A stretch of DNA of 64,000 nt from Holacanthus passer (lineage: Eukaryota; Chordata; Actinopteri; Pomacanthidae): positions 610,001 to 674,000 of the forward strand of contig JAFREQ010000047.1 of assembly GCA_025331565.1 (NCBI GenBank). Reading direction: 5' to 3'. Position 1 is the first letter of the stretch, and every line of letters begins with the position of its first letter. Below are positions 1-12,065 of this stretch, one piece after another. Both the position numbers and the translations under genes were made by a program. The notes beneath the pieces are model-generated. The model was not told where the DNA came from, made no database searches, and was given only the letters and a program-made list of their open reading frames with translations.

Positions 1-1919
1 GCTAAAGCAGACACAGATTGATCGAGGCTGGCGATTCTCTTTGAGGACGTGCAGGACCTTCATTGTTCTTTCTCTGTACATTTCTTCAGTCACTCTCTCT
101 GTCTTACTTTGTTACAGTCGTCCTCTCCCTCTTCCTCCACCATCTGGTAGTTAACGCTGCAGAGCACGCTCCCCATGACACTTTGCACCCACTCGAACAA
201 ATTGCTCGCTGAAGAAATGACACTTCAGAAGTCGTTGAGATATGGCATGACTTCATCGCTACATAAACTTCACAGAAGAAGAGTGGAACAAAAAAAAAAT
301 TACAGTTGAGTCCAGGCTTAGAGAGAGGAAACCCTCAAAGGGCAGAGAGAAACATAATCGATCAGTCCTCAATGTTGTTACTGACAAGTGTCTGACAAGT
401 TAAAGGAGTGCTGTTGTCTCAGGTTCAGTGTGTCATTTTGTCCGTGCACAGCAGGGTTAGCAACATGGAACAATTTAAAGTCAGCCTGAAAAATACTTAC
501 ACACTGTGGTAAACATTATACAGGATATTAAATAATTAATGATAATGCATCTGCTATATTCAGGTTTCTAAAATTGTATTTTTCATTTATCAAATCAATG
601 TGTAATTGAAATTATGGAGTCATTCTTTAGTTGTTTCTTGAGTTGATAAACCGTATAATTGTTTTTCCCATCAATTACAAACTGTCAGATTTGAGAGGTG
701 TGGAGCAGTGACCTTTTCGATGCAAGAACCCACACTGTCTTAATCCTTCACATGGTGTCATGACTGCTCACTCTTTCTGTTCATCCATCCATATAAATGC
801 ATCAATTTGTAATCATGCCAATTCAGCTGCACTGGTCTGTTCAAAAAAATGAATTGATTGAATCACTCTAGCTTCACTAATGATAGATAAAAATGTGTTG
901 ACTGTTACTGCTAATGTACTTACTAATGTAAATAATAAGGCAGTTCATATCACAGTATTTAGTGAAACAAAAACAAGTGTTTTTTTGTTTTTTTTTTGTA
1001 AATGCTTAGTTGATAAACCTGCAGTCTTCACCTAACAGATTAAGAACAAGGTGAACAGACTGGAGCATTTTTAATTTTGCTTAATCATCACTCAATCAGA
1101 CAATGATTTGCAAATTGAAGGAGTAAAATTCTATATTCAAATTTCCTTGTGACTCTGAACTGAAACACCTTTCAACAAACATCTGACTCTCAAATTCGTG
1201 ATATTGGAGTTCCCATGGACACACCACTGGTGACACATTTTTAAAGCAAGCATATTGGAAAAAATATAAAAACACTGGTATAGCTGATGTTTCCTGTCAC
1301 TATAGACAAGTTACTCTTTCCTCATTTGTGCTGGAATACAACACCCTGTCATTGTTTTGTACTTTAAAGCAATTTAGCATACTTTTTACAAAACCTTACA
1401 TATTTACAATGATGTCTCGCATTTCATGTGGTAATGATTTATTAATGTGAAGATGCACATGAGCATACAATTCCTTCAAACCCGAATCACAAAACAAAAG
1501 GGAAAAAGCAGCTGGTGTTTCAGTAGTTACCTCTGATTGACTGCTATGGACCAAACAGGCATAAACAATAGAGTCAAAGCCATTATTGATTTAGTGAGTG
1601 ATCGGTCGAGCACAGATTGAGTTTCTGTGTTTTAAATAACAAAGTGTTCGACATGTGACCCTCACACAGCACTAAATCGGTGACACAGAAAACCACAGTC
1701 TACAACTGGCCATATAAAGTGGAAATTCACCAAGGACAGGTGAGTGTCATTTGGCCTGATTTAGCACACGCTTGAACATCAAACACCAATTAGTTTACAA
1801 GAGTTGATTTGCATTGACAGGATGCTGTGGTTATGGTTTCACTGATGTAGTAAAGTGAGGAGACTATTTCTAACAGTTATCTTGGTCTCTATAAAGCTTT
1901 TTGTTACACTGGGATGTTG

Positions 1920-1922
<3 letters not shown>

Positions 1923-1961
<39 letters not shown>
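1923..1961. repeat. (AC)n microsatellite
   Basis: About 19 uninterrupted AC units. Confidence 0.95.
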
Positions 1962-1963
<2 letters not shown>

Positions 1964-2439
1964 TCCTGACACTGCTGTCAGACTGCATGGGACATGGCCG
2001 CGATAACTCTTTGTTCTCACACAGCCTTGACTCTTACAGGATGCTGTCAAAGAACAGTTTATCCTGTGTCTCCAGAAATACATCCTCATACATGATACAA
2101 GCCATGCTATGACAAAAGAGGCTTTTATATTTGCATGAGACTTTGTACCACCCTGATAATGAATGCATTGGAACACAAGAACATAAACACAGAGAAAAGA
2201 GAACAACAAGACAATTTCAGTAGACATAATTGTTGTGTTACTTTATGCACCAAAACAGAGTTTGTAGCAGTGAGCATGGTGCCAGTGTTTTAAAATGGGG
2301 GGCAAACATTTATTTTTTTAACTTTATTCAATACCACTTGAATGTCTGTATGCTAATTTTTTTTTCTTTTTGATTCTTGCCTGCCTGGCCATTCAGTCTG
2401 TCTTTTGATTTTGTTAATAAATTTTGAACTGCACTAGCT

Positions 2440-2545
2440 CAGCCCCAGGTGTCTGCATTTTGGGTGCTACCAGCCATTTAGCTTAGCTTAGCATAAATAC
2501 TGGAAACAGGGAAACATGTGAACCTTGTTTTTTAAACCACTACAT
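2440..2545. repeat. Fragment of the TTAGCTTAGCTTAGCA dispersed family
   Basis: Contains the diagnostic core cagccatttagcttagctta followed by gcataaatactggaaacagg. Longer copies of the same family sit near 23870 and 35620. The family is common in teleost genomes to my knowledge; its formal class is not decided here. Confidence 0.6.
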
Positions 2546-3303
2546 CCTACAGGTGCATATTGCACTTCTTAGCCTGCTTAGCCACCAGGATGTACTGGAC
2601 ATTATTTCATGACAACATAAGGATTATTTGATGCCTGCTTTATACCTACATGGAAGTCCTTTGTGCTCAATTATTGATTAACCTGTCCTTGGGCAAGAAT
2701 AAAATAAGAGATATTGTCTCTTGTCAATTGAGCAGTATATCCCTTAAATGACTCACTCCATGTGTGACCTTTGACCCTGACCCAGTTATGATGTTTTGAT
2801 AGGGACGATATGAGCAAGAGATGACCAATGACACTGACAAAACCAATGTGGTCCTGGGTAATAAAGTAGCCTCTAGTGAGCACTATATATGACTTTGTAT
2901 TACACTGACACAGTCAAACTCAAACCAACAGACATACCTGACATTTTTTTGTCAGTGACATGCGTTGGTCTGATTTCCAACAAGTGAAAAGTTTCAGTAG
3001 AAAAATCAATTCATGTCGGACAACTTGTGCAGAGATGACAGCTCAAACTGACAGGATTTTCAGTTCTTCCTCTTTCAGAGTCCAAACATTTGTCACCTGT
3101 CAGGGGAGTGTATCCTGGGATATATTTGAGTTTGCAGCTTGTCAGAAAAGGCCACTGAGCAAACATACTGCAGACACACGCTTGGATTATGTTAACAGGG
3201 AATTACAAGTAACAGTTTGGGTGATGTTTTCATGTTGGTTCATGTTGGACCACTGTGTTGGTTCAAATTGGTCACCTCCTGTGCATCATCTGTTCATCTC
3301 TTG

Positions 3304-3480
3304 ATGGGAACTCTAAAACCTCAGAGTTGCCAAGTTAATCTGCAACAGCTCCGGGTCCCTGTGAAGTTCAAGGCTTCACTTCAGGGCCCAGCGAGCTTGA
3401 GACAGATGGTGATGGACAAGTACAACATCGACCCAAACAAGCACTACATTTTGCGCAGCAAAACTTCACATGAAAGCCAT
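3304..3480 (+). other. Unassigned coding-like segment
   Basis: One + frame stays open and has protein-like composition: GTLKPQSCQVNLQQLRVP, then VKFKASLQGPASLRQM and VMDKYNIDPNKHYILRSK. Codon choice in the second half (AAC ATC GAC CCA AAC AAG CAC TAC) looks more like a real exon than the AT-rich surroundings. I recognise no family, and no convincing acceptor/donor pair frames it. It could be an exon fragment, a processed-pseudogene piece, or chance. Confidence 0.15.
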
Positions 3481-4500
3481 TTCAGTCCTCATTTCACTAA
3501 ACATTAGCATGTTACAATGGCTGCCATCAGGTTTGATTTCAGCACAAGATGTCATCATATTAACAGCTATTCAGCATCAGAATCGCTGGAGGATAACACA
3601 CTGCTTGGTTGGAGCATTTCCCAGCTGGTTTGGGAATTTGAACTGGAGTGTTTCCGGTCATTGTTCATGTTCTGATGAAGACATTTGGTAATATTGGATC
3701 AAACAGTTGTGGTCTGGTTTATGTCTGCTGCAGATAAAAATGCCAGAGTGCCACACTCACAACACTGTAGGCTTTAGTTTACTGACACGAGAAGGGAGGA
3801 AACACTTAACACTATAATGTAGTTGTGAGCATATCTGTAAGGAGATTTTAAAGTATTTATTCATGTATATATCAACAACTATAATTCCTCCTGTGAAAAG
3901 TACGTAACTGATATAAACTGTCGATAACACAGAGGAACATAACTGTAATCCTATCGCTGTAATTACACACGAACAAATGTAATGGTTTGTCACAGAGCAT
4001 TTATTAACTGTTAATGCACAAGTACAAATCATTCACCGTCAGATTTAAAACTATTTATAAATGCGGTTCTCGTGCACCAAGGTTCTTGGCCTCAGAAATG
4101 GTGACTCTCTTCTCATCTCTCAGTCCTCCACCCCCACCCACCCCAACCCCCACCTCTTTTCTATACTGTAGGCTGTAAAGCAGCTCTGACAGCTGAGGAC
4201 CCTGATGTCAGCTGCACTTTGTCTTGAGTCAGGACAAGTCGATTGATTAATGACTCTCAAATACTTTCTCTTCTCTCTCCCCCACTCGCTGTCCTTCTGC
4301 TCCAATATATATGAGTTGAGTTACTCCTGCGCTCCTGAGTCAGTTCTTCATCTTCCTCCTCCCCTTCTTATGGCTGCACTGTATGCATATGAAGTCTCTT
4401 TCAAGTTTTCTTATCTCCCTTTTTCATGTCATTATAGCATATAGAGAGGTGTGTGTTTGCGAGGTGTGTTTTCACTCTGAATTGATTTGAGTCTCTGCAG

Positions 4501-4536
4501 AAACACAGACGAATAGAAGCAGAAAAAGACAAAGCA
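4501..4536 (+). other. Weak micro-exon candidate for necab2
   Basis: A 36-nt stretch lies between tctctgcag (ends 4500) and gtgagt (starts 4537). In the phase demanded by exon A it is open (x-T-Q-T-N-R-S-R-K-R-Q-S) and the junction codon becomes A|GT, serine. The surrounding purine-rich DNA and the lack of any recalled matching NECAB2 segment make chance likely. Confidence 0.12.
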
Positions 4537-6191
4537 GTGAGTGGGAGATGAGGGGGGTGAGAAGCAAAGAGTGAGGAAAAGAGCAAGAGGGAGAAAGAGA
4601 ATAAGGAGCTTAAAATATCCACCGCCGCCTTTCAGGTGAATGTTATATTGTTGCTGCGTTCAACGCTTCAGTGCATATCTCCTAAGTGCATCTCTCACTT
4701 TGCTGAAGACTTTTAATTGTAAATGAACTGCAGTTTATTGTTCAGTGCTTTCTCAGGCACTGATGCACTTGCAGCCAGAGTCCTGTATGTGTTGAGACAT
4801 TTTCCTGTGAGCCCTAATTGGCAGCTCAATTAGTCACTTTTAACATTACAAGATATGACTTCTATTGTTCTAACTATAGCCCCATGCACACCACTACAAC
4901 ATGTGGAGAAATCTGAGGCTTGACATATATAATGACATATGTATGGTGTGCATTTATATGTGTATGTCCATTTGTGCCTGCCTTTACGTGGCTGTGATGC
5001 AGAAGAGAGTGGAGCTGCCATATGTTTTCCAGTCTGCTAAGACAGATGTTTGCACAACCCCAAACAAACAAACAAACAACCCCAGTTGCTGGCATCAAAT
5101 TTAAAATGAGCATATATTTTTCATAAAACAATTGCATTTTTCAGTTTCAGTGTTTGACATTTTTGTCTTTGCACTATTTTCAATTAAATAAAAGGTTTAA
5201 ATGATTTGATTAAAATCTGTTTTTATCAACGTTTTACTGGGATGATGTATTTATCCATGACAGGTCCTGATAAAACTGGAGATGGTTTTTAGTGGGTGGG
5301 AGTGGATTAGTCGGCCAGTGTGAGGGGGGCAGAGGAAAGGCCCTCACCTTGTTAACATGCACACAGTAAATGTTGGCTCACCACTCTATTCTGTGTAATT
5401 CGACTTGTGTCCAGTTGAGCTTTAATATTTCACATCTGAATCAGTACCAATCACATATTTTGCAGCAAAATAAAATATTTTGTTGCGAAGACTTGAAATA
5501 CTGCTAGTTAATATGACACACCATCTACAGAAAGCCAAATCTCATCAAGAGAAAATCCAAGGATAAGTATGTTCAGATAATGTTGTGCAATACTAATCAA
5601 GTTCTGAGATCAAGAGGAAGGGTAACCATGGTTAAGGGGCATAAAAACAGAGAGCAGCCTCACCAAATTTATTGTGGGAAACAATAGGAAGACAGACAGT
5701 GGAAAGTCAAGTCATATGATTTTCTTCAGGATCCTCGCTATAATTGGATTACAAATAAATCGTATGAAACAGATGACCATAGGTTCTAGTGTTACTAGTC
5801 TGCCTCTTCACTCAGATCCAAAACTAGTTGGCATGGAGCAACAAAATAATATCCAATCAAAGATGAACAGAGGTTGAACAAGCTAGAACAAACGTTTGTG
5901 AACTTTTCTGTCACTTAATTTGAGAGACAGTGTAACGGTCGGACCCAACAACATTTAAATACTGGCTGACACAGAATGGAAAGTTAAATTAGGTGAATGT
6001 GGAATATCTCAAATCAGGTTTAATTGAGGAGAAAGTCAACAGAGACCGCCCTCTCCTCACTAGATTCACAGTCTGTAATTCCTCACACACTTCTATAATT
6101 GACTGGGACACTTATTTTCTAAGTCCATCGAAATGACCGCTGGGCTTTTATCTTCAACTGTCTCCATGGTTACAGACTATGGTTTAGTGGA

Positions 6192-6195
<4 letters not shown>

Positions 6196-6224
<29 letters not shown>
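6196..6224. repeat. (TG)n microsatellite
   Basis: Uninterrupted TG units followed by a G-rich stretch. Confidence 0.95.
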
Positions 6225-6227
<3 letters not shown>

Positions 6228-6669
6228 GGGTGGAGGGAGGGAGCTCCTAATTGACTGGCTGTTAAAGCTTTTAATGAAGAGTGGGCAGCCAGCTCTCCAA
6301 TTAGCTGTGAGGGGGCCATCAGGGGATGAAAAGAGGACAGCAGCTCAGGAGAGAGTGGAGGAGACTGGAGAGGAAGAAGAAGGAGGAACTGAGGGAGGAG
6401 AGGAAATCATAAGGGGCAAAAAGAGACAAGACAGAGAGGCGTTCATCCGGTGTGGGGTGGATCAGAGGGCAACAATCCGTTTTCTCAGCGTTCTTCAGTG
6501 TTATTCCACAGATTTTTAGTCACACAAAAACACACAAATAAGCAAGCATCATCAACGAAGAAACTGAGGAACACAAGGGAATTTTCCAGTTCTTCACTGC
6601 ACATTTCTCTATGGGAGTTAATACATAGTTAAAGGTACAATGTGAAGCATTTTAACAATACACTAATCT

Positions 6670-7095
6670 TTAAAGGTGCCCTGTGGAGTTTTCTTGTAAA
6701 AGTTATGTTTACATCAAGTATAACTCACCAAAAAACATAGTGTGTATTCTTGAGGTTTAACAATGTCTTGAAAACATTTGCAAAGCCAATTATTCATTGT
6801 TAACATCCATGTTTGCTTGCTTACTCATAGTCTTTTCCTTCCTTGCCTTTATTGGCGTATTACTATGTTTCTTGGCACTTTACTGCCACCGATGGTTGTT
6901 CAGCAGTATAGCAAGAAGCCAAGGGCATGAATTTGTATTTTATCATGTACACAAAAGAAGGCTCCACTGGTTATAATATTGCCCCATAGAGCTACACATA
7001 GCTCTATGGGTCTACACAAGTTTTAAATACCATAAAGAAATAAGAGTATTATGTAGAAGACAAGAAGCTCTACACAAGTCCGCCATCTTTAAACT
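6670..7095. mobile_element. MITE-like unit with imperfect terminal inverted repeats
   Basis: The left edge reads tttaaaggtgccctgtggag. The reverse complement of the right edge (about 7060-7093) reads tttaaagatggcggacttgt followed by gtagagcttcttgt, which resembles the left edge imperfectly. A similar TIR (ccctgtggag) recurs near 54260 and 55080. It has no coding capacity. A perfect 11-bp-arm hairpin lies inside at 6983-7010. Confidence 0.4.
6983..7010. repeat. Perfect hairpin, 11-bp arms
   Basis: Left arm cccatagagct (6983-6993), loop acacat, right arm agctctatggg (7000-7010), an exact inverted repeat. Confidence 0.85.
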
Positions 7096-8261
7096 CTTTG
7101 TTAAAGTGAAACAGAGAAAAAATGCATGTAAGGGAGTGTCATTCATGGGAGGCAGGCAGCAGCATCTTCTGGACGACAAGAGGCGTCCAGCTTTATGGGA
7201 AGTGTGGTTTTATTTCTGAGGAAAGTTCGGACAAGTTGAATTTTTTTACACTAATCACTCAACTTCTTTATAATGAATTATTGTATTATGAAATGTGTTC
7301 ATATATTGTACAAGAAGCATCAAACTGTACTACCAATTAAAACGTTGCAAACAGAGCTTAATTTTTTGATTAAATTTATGTCTCACTCTACGGAGGTAGG
7401 GTCATATTCACTCCGTTATGCTTTGTAGTTCTTGATAGATGATAGACTTGCTCTTCCTCCCCATTGGAGGTCTTCCTTTCTAAAAAGTAAACACTTTGTA
7501 CCAAAGTGAAATACTGCTTTAAGACCAAAGCTAATTAAGAAGAGCCCAGTGTGGTTGGGTATCTAAAAATCGCACTGGAATAAGAGCCAATTAAACAGAG
7601 CACCTCAAAGGAGCTGGCTTCCCATCCGTCCATTGCTTTACTGTCTTTAAGTTCATACCCATAAACACTTATAATTGCCTATTTATCAGACGCTTCGGAA
7701 CGCCCGCTTTACATGAAATAATTCAGGATGAACAATGGAAATGAAAAGAGAGAAAGATGAGAAGGGAAGACCAAAGATAGTTTATTATTATGTGGTATAG
7801 TTCTTCATGCAGTACCTCCTCAGTGTAGCTGTGGATTTACTGTACCTACTGTGTTAACCATAGACCAATCAGGAATATAACACTATCTGTGGCAGCATCT
7901 TATTCATGATTACGTAGCTGATTTGGATGAGAAAGATTGAAGCTGTACAGAAATATGCACAATATCCAGGTGTAAAGAGAGAAAGACGACCCTGCTGGTA
8001 ACTTACTTGTCAGAAGTACAGTGCATTGATATTCATGAATGAGCTGTTTACGCTCAGATTTGAAGGATATACGCATTACAAGAATAGTTTGATGTGATTT
8101 GATGAAAATTCAATTTTTTGATTAGATTTTGATAAAAACATATTTGAATAAATGTCATGCAGCTGCATCAGATCCAGCCACAATCCAGAAACAAGTTAAT
8201 GTACATCCATATTGGTACATTCATTGTATTTAGACAGTGTCTGTGTGTGTGTGCTCTGCAG

Positions 8262-8341
8262 GTACAGTAGAGGTGAGGAAAGAAGGTCTGGAGGCTCAAA
8301 TCAACCGCCTGGCTGAACTAATCGGACGACTGGAGAATAAG
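8262..8341 (+). CDS. necab2: necab2 coding exon A (coiled-coil segment)
   Basis: Internal exon of 80 nt. Acceptor ctctgcag ends at 8261 and donor gtaagg starts at 8342. The first two bases (GT) finish a codon begun in the previous exon, so that exon must end with one spare base. The reading is then TVEVRKEG followed by LEAQINRLAELIGRLENK, ending in phase 0. The heptad-like leucine/isoleucine spacing fits the NECAB coiled-coil region just before the ABM-like domain. The acceptor sits directly behind a short TG run (about 8242-8253), and a (CA)n tract begins about 20 bp after the donor. Confidence 0.9.
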
Positions 8342-8361
8342 GTAAGGAATGCTGTACAGAT

Positions 8362-8404
8362 CACACGCACACACACACACGCACACACACACACACACAC
8401 ACAC
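8362..8404. repeat. (CA)n microsatellite next to a splice donor
   Basis: CA repeat with two G interruptions (at about 8367 and 8381), beginning 20 bp after the donor of necab2 exon A. Confidence 0.95.
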
Positions 8405-8518
8405 TCTGTATATACCTGTTTTGTTTATTTAGGAAGATATTGCATTGCCCCATATCAATTCCCTGGAGGCTTTCCCTAACCATAACCACTACATACCCAA
8501 TCCTAAACTTAATCAAGT

Positions 8519-8990
8519 CTTAAAGGATAAGGCTGGTGTTTTTCCTTTCGTCAACAAATCACATGAAAGAACAAAACAATTGATTAACATGTTTGTCTGC
8601 CTCATATATCCTCCACCTCTGCCACAGAGCTCCATTGTTTTCCAAAAACTGTTACACACCAATGAGCCACACTGTTGCACTGGCTGACATATTCCTTCAA
8701 TACCATGAACACACACACTTTAATTTTTATTTTGAGTCAATCCCACATACACCATCCTGCTGTCATAAATACTCACGGGCACATCAACTGTGTGTTAGTC
8801 CGCAGATGCAAATAGTCCCCAACAGATACACAGATGTTTTGGCAAAGTTTTAAAAAAAAAATGAACCTAGATATTTGTGACCTGTCCCCCAGGGTGGGAA
8901 CCATCGCCCTATAGCATACCTTCAGAGGGTATTGAGAGAATATTGAGTTTTTTATGGGATTTGTTGACAATAAGAAAAAAGAAAAAACTG
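8519..8990. mobile_element. MITE copy 1 (AAAGGATAAGGCTGG family)
   Basis: Starts taaaggataaggctggtg and shares a long internal region with 25940-26505, including the blocks agagctccat, ccaaaaact, gagccacactgttgcac, taccatgaacac and ttttgagtcaatcccacata. The right edge ends near ttgttgacaataagaaaaaa; the right TIR itself appears lost. No protein is encoded. Confidence 0.75.
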
Positions 8991-11774
8991 TAAACTGCAA
9001 CCCCAAATCAAAGAGGTGAGTCCCCATAATGTGACTGTAGGAACATATTATTGTCCCAACAAAATTAGTACCACAAGTACACAGACACTCCATCGTGGTA
9101 TTTTATTTTATTAGACTATATAGTATACGCAAATATTTCATTTTTGATAGAGGCCTGCCACAGGCAAATTCAGGTACACAGAGGAGAAAACATCATTTAA
9201 GTAGATCAAATGTATAAAAACTTTTTTTTTATTGTCATATTGTTGTGACAAATAAATACTAACGAATATAATTGTACATAGAATGAAGGTGCAGTATGTG
9301 TAAAAGGATCTGTTGCACTGTTGGTTCCTCCTATTATTTTTAGAACAACTCCTCCTTTAGACTGCCAAACCTCCTCTATCTACTACAAACAGCACAAGCC
9401 AGTGATCTTGTCCTCACATTTGGCTTTTTTTTTTTACCTAGTTGTCAGCATGTGGGAAATTTGTAAGTTAGAGATGCTTCATTGGCCAAATTATGCCAAA
9501 GCAGAATGCTGAAGTTGGAGGTCTGCAGAGGACAGGAGAAAGGAAAAAAGGAGAAGAATGAAGACACAGGGTGTTGATGAGGAGGGGAAGGAGGGGATTG
9601 GATGAAGAGTTAATTAAGACTAAGTGATGGAGAGGAAAGGATAGAGAGAGGGAGCGAATGAAGAAAGAGACAAGGAGGCAATTAAAGGCCTGGTGTCCAA
9701 ACTATTTCAGTATGTCTTTTCCACATGTCCTCCTCTTTGTAGCTGCTCTCTACTCCCAGATGCCTCTTCGTCCTGCTCTCTCCCTTCCTCCATCTTTACA
9801 TCTATCATTCCTCCCTTACATCCCTCTTCCACCACTCCTCCTGCTCCTTCGTCCTCCTCCCTCCCTCTCTTTCTCTCCGTTCCTCTGCATTGCCTACGTC
9901 TCGTCCAGTGCTGAACATGTTAAGGCTAATGGAGCCCCAGCAGACTCAAGTGTCTTTGGGAGAGCGGACCTCAACAGCAGAAAGAGCTAAGAATAACTAA
10001 ACACAATGTGCTGCCGGAGGGGGGAGGGGGATGTGCGAAGAGAGAGGGGAAATCACATAAAGAAAATAGAAAATGAGATGAACAATAAGTCTGAACGTTT
10101 GATCAGATTTTATAAGGTAGAATACCTGCTTGTGTTAAACCCCTGTCTCCAACCATGGTCCCCGTTTAGAAATGACCTTTAGCCCCTGTCACTAGATGCT
10201 AATTTAATATACTTCAAACAAATTGCCCTGGTTTAAGTGGAATGGTTTCACTCAGTCGAGTGACCTCCAGTTTAGAAGAAATGATTGAAACGCCTTCAAG
10301 TAGAGAATTGTTCAATAATCACCTGTGACCCTGAAGCTCTCCTGAGGGCCCAGTACTCCACTCTGAGGCTGACCTGTTTACAGGGACTGTGGCACAAAGG
10401 CACATCTCCTCACAGCTGAATAAACACAGTCAAGTCTGATTTTTACCTGTTTTGACAGGAATGTAAACTCCTTAGAAATGGTTTATTTATGGGGGTTTTT
10501 TCCTGCGTAAAAGTAGCCAGTAATTAATTGAAACATGAAATTTTGTGCCAAAGGGAAAGTAGAGTTGACAGTGACTATTCTTTTTCCATTTCATCAACAA
10601 GCTAAATCCAAAGTAACATCTTATAATTAAGTCAGCTCCAAACAATGTCCCAGTAAACAATGAAGTATAAATGAATAACAGTAAAATGAAAGGTTAAATG
10701 AAGCTTTAGTGTAGATTATCATTAGATACTTACTGGGTACCCATGTGTATAGTACAAGCCAAGGTACAACAGGCAAGGGAATAAGGGGGTAACTACACCT
10801 GGTATAATAATTAGAGTAATTAATAACAGTGGTTTTCTTATCAGGTAACAAGACAGGAAAAATGGGCAAAACAGGGTTACGGTCCCTGTCTTGCAATGAA
10901 ATGAGTCTTGGTAAAATCTTGATGTACTTACAAAATAAGAAATACTTTTGAAAATCACATTAGAAAACATTTTTGAATATGGAATCATTCATTATTGTTA
11001 ATATCATGTACATTATTGTTGTTGCAGAGGAATAAAACAGTCAGCCCTATATATTTTATCAGTATTTCCTTGGAAAAAGTACAGTAAAGAAACATTATAC
11101 ATCAAACCTTTCCACCCTTTTTCATCCCCCTGCACCCCCATACTCACACATACACATATCTATGCAAACATGCATCATGGTTAATGAACAATCATTCCAT
11201 TGCGCCCCCCCAGCAAGTTTTTTCTTATAGTTCAAAATTAATTGTTGATTGTGATTTCCATTAATCGAACAAATGACAGTTGAATTGTTAATCAATTCAA
11301 CCCCTGTACCCCTATATTCACAAAAGAAAACATATTCCATTGCTTTGGACAAAAGCATCTCTTAAATGAATATAATGTAAAGTCCAATCACACAGTTGTT
11401 TCTCCTTCGTTGTGAATTCCTCTCAAAATATAGGTTATGTTTTTACATTGTTCAATGAGTGTTACAGACTTTTTAAAAGGTTTAAAGATCAGAAGGCAGC
11501 ACACCACTGAAGATTTATTGCCAAGTTAGGGATTTACAGTAAGGAAAAGGATTGTGATTAATTCCTGGGGATTTTTCCGACCTTGCAGTTTATGGTCCAC
11601 TAACTAGATGTGTTGTCTTTGTTTTGGCAGCTGAGCTCCCAAAACACCTCGGCATTCATGGTCATTCATTTTCTAATATAAAAACCAGGTAGGAGAGCTG
11701 CATCAGAGAGCTGGTAGGAAGAGTTCGGAGAATTACAACTAGAGTTTTTATTGGTTAATCCAGTCCTACCATTA

Positions 11775-12065
11775 AGAGTTTAACATTTTGGGAAATGTGC
11801 TTATTGACTCTCTTTCTCACTCAATTTGACTCAATTTGTAGAGGTCTGCTAGTTGTCAACTGAACGATGAAGACTTCAGTCGGTCACTGTTTTTGGTCAA
11901 CATAAAGTCCCCCATTAATCCATGGTACAATGTTAATGTGGGCTTAATGTGTTAATGTGTTAATGTGTGCTGGTAGGCAGATTTTGTTTTTTACAAATCC
12001 AGGCTAGCTGTTTCTCTCTGTTTTTTCATCTTTAATCTTTTTTAAATCTTTATGCTTAGCTAAAC
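11775..12065. repeat. Degenerate copy of the TTAGCTTAGC dispersed family
   Basis: Starts ttgggaaatgtgcttattga followed by ctctctttct, the head also seen near 35620, and ends with a worn gcttagctaaactaactgg. A small tandem repeat (ttaatgtg, about 11932-11968) sits inside. Confidence 0.5.

Larger units (their letters stand above)
1..8261. other. Probable upstream necab2 intron; no certain exon
   Basis: I looked on both strands for the NECAB EF-hand and linker exons and for the next gene expected from mammalian order, and found none that I could support. The stretch is AT-rich, with microsatellites, a SINE/MITE-like fragment near 2450, a MITE-like unit at 6670-7095, a purine-rich tract (6300-6440), one coding-like segment (3304-3480) and one weak micro-exon candidate (4501-4536). 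Because exon A starts in mid-codon, an upstream exon must exist. Confidence 0.6.

Noticed and set aside
6133..6519. Open frame of 128 codons
   Set aside because: Passes through (TG)n and a GA-rich tract; composition explains it.
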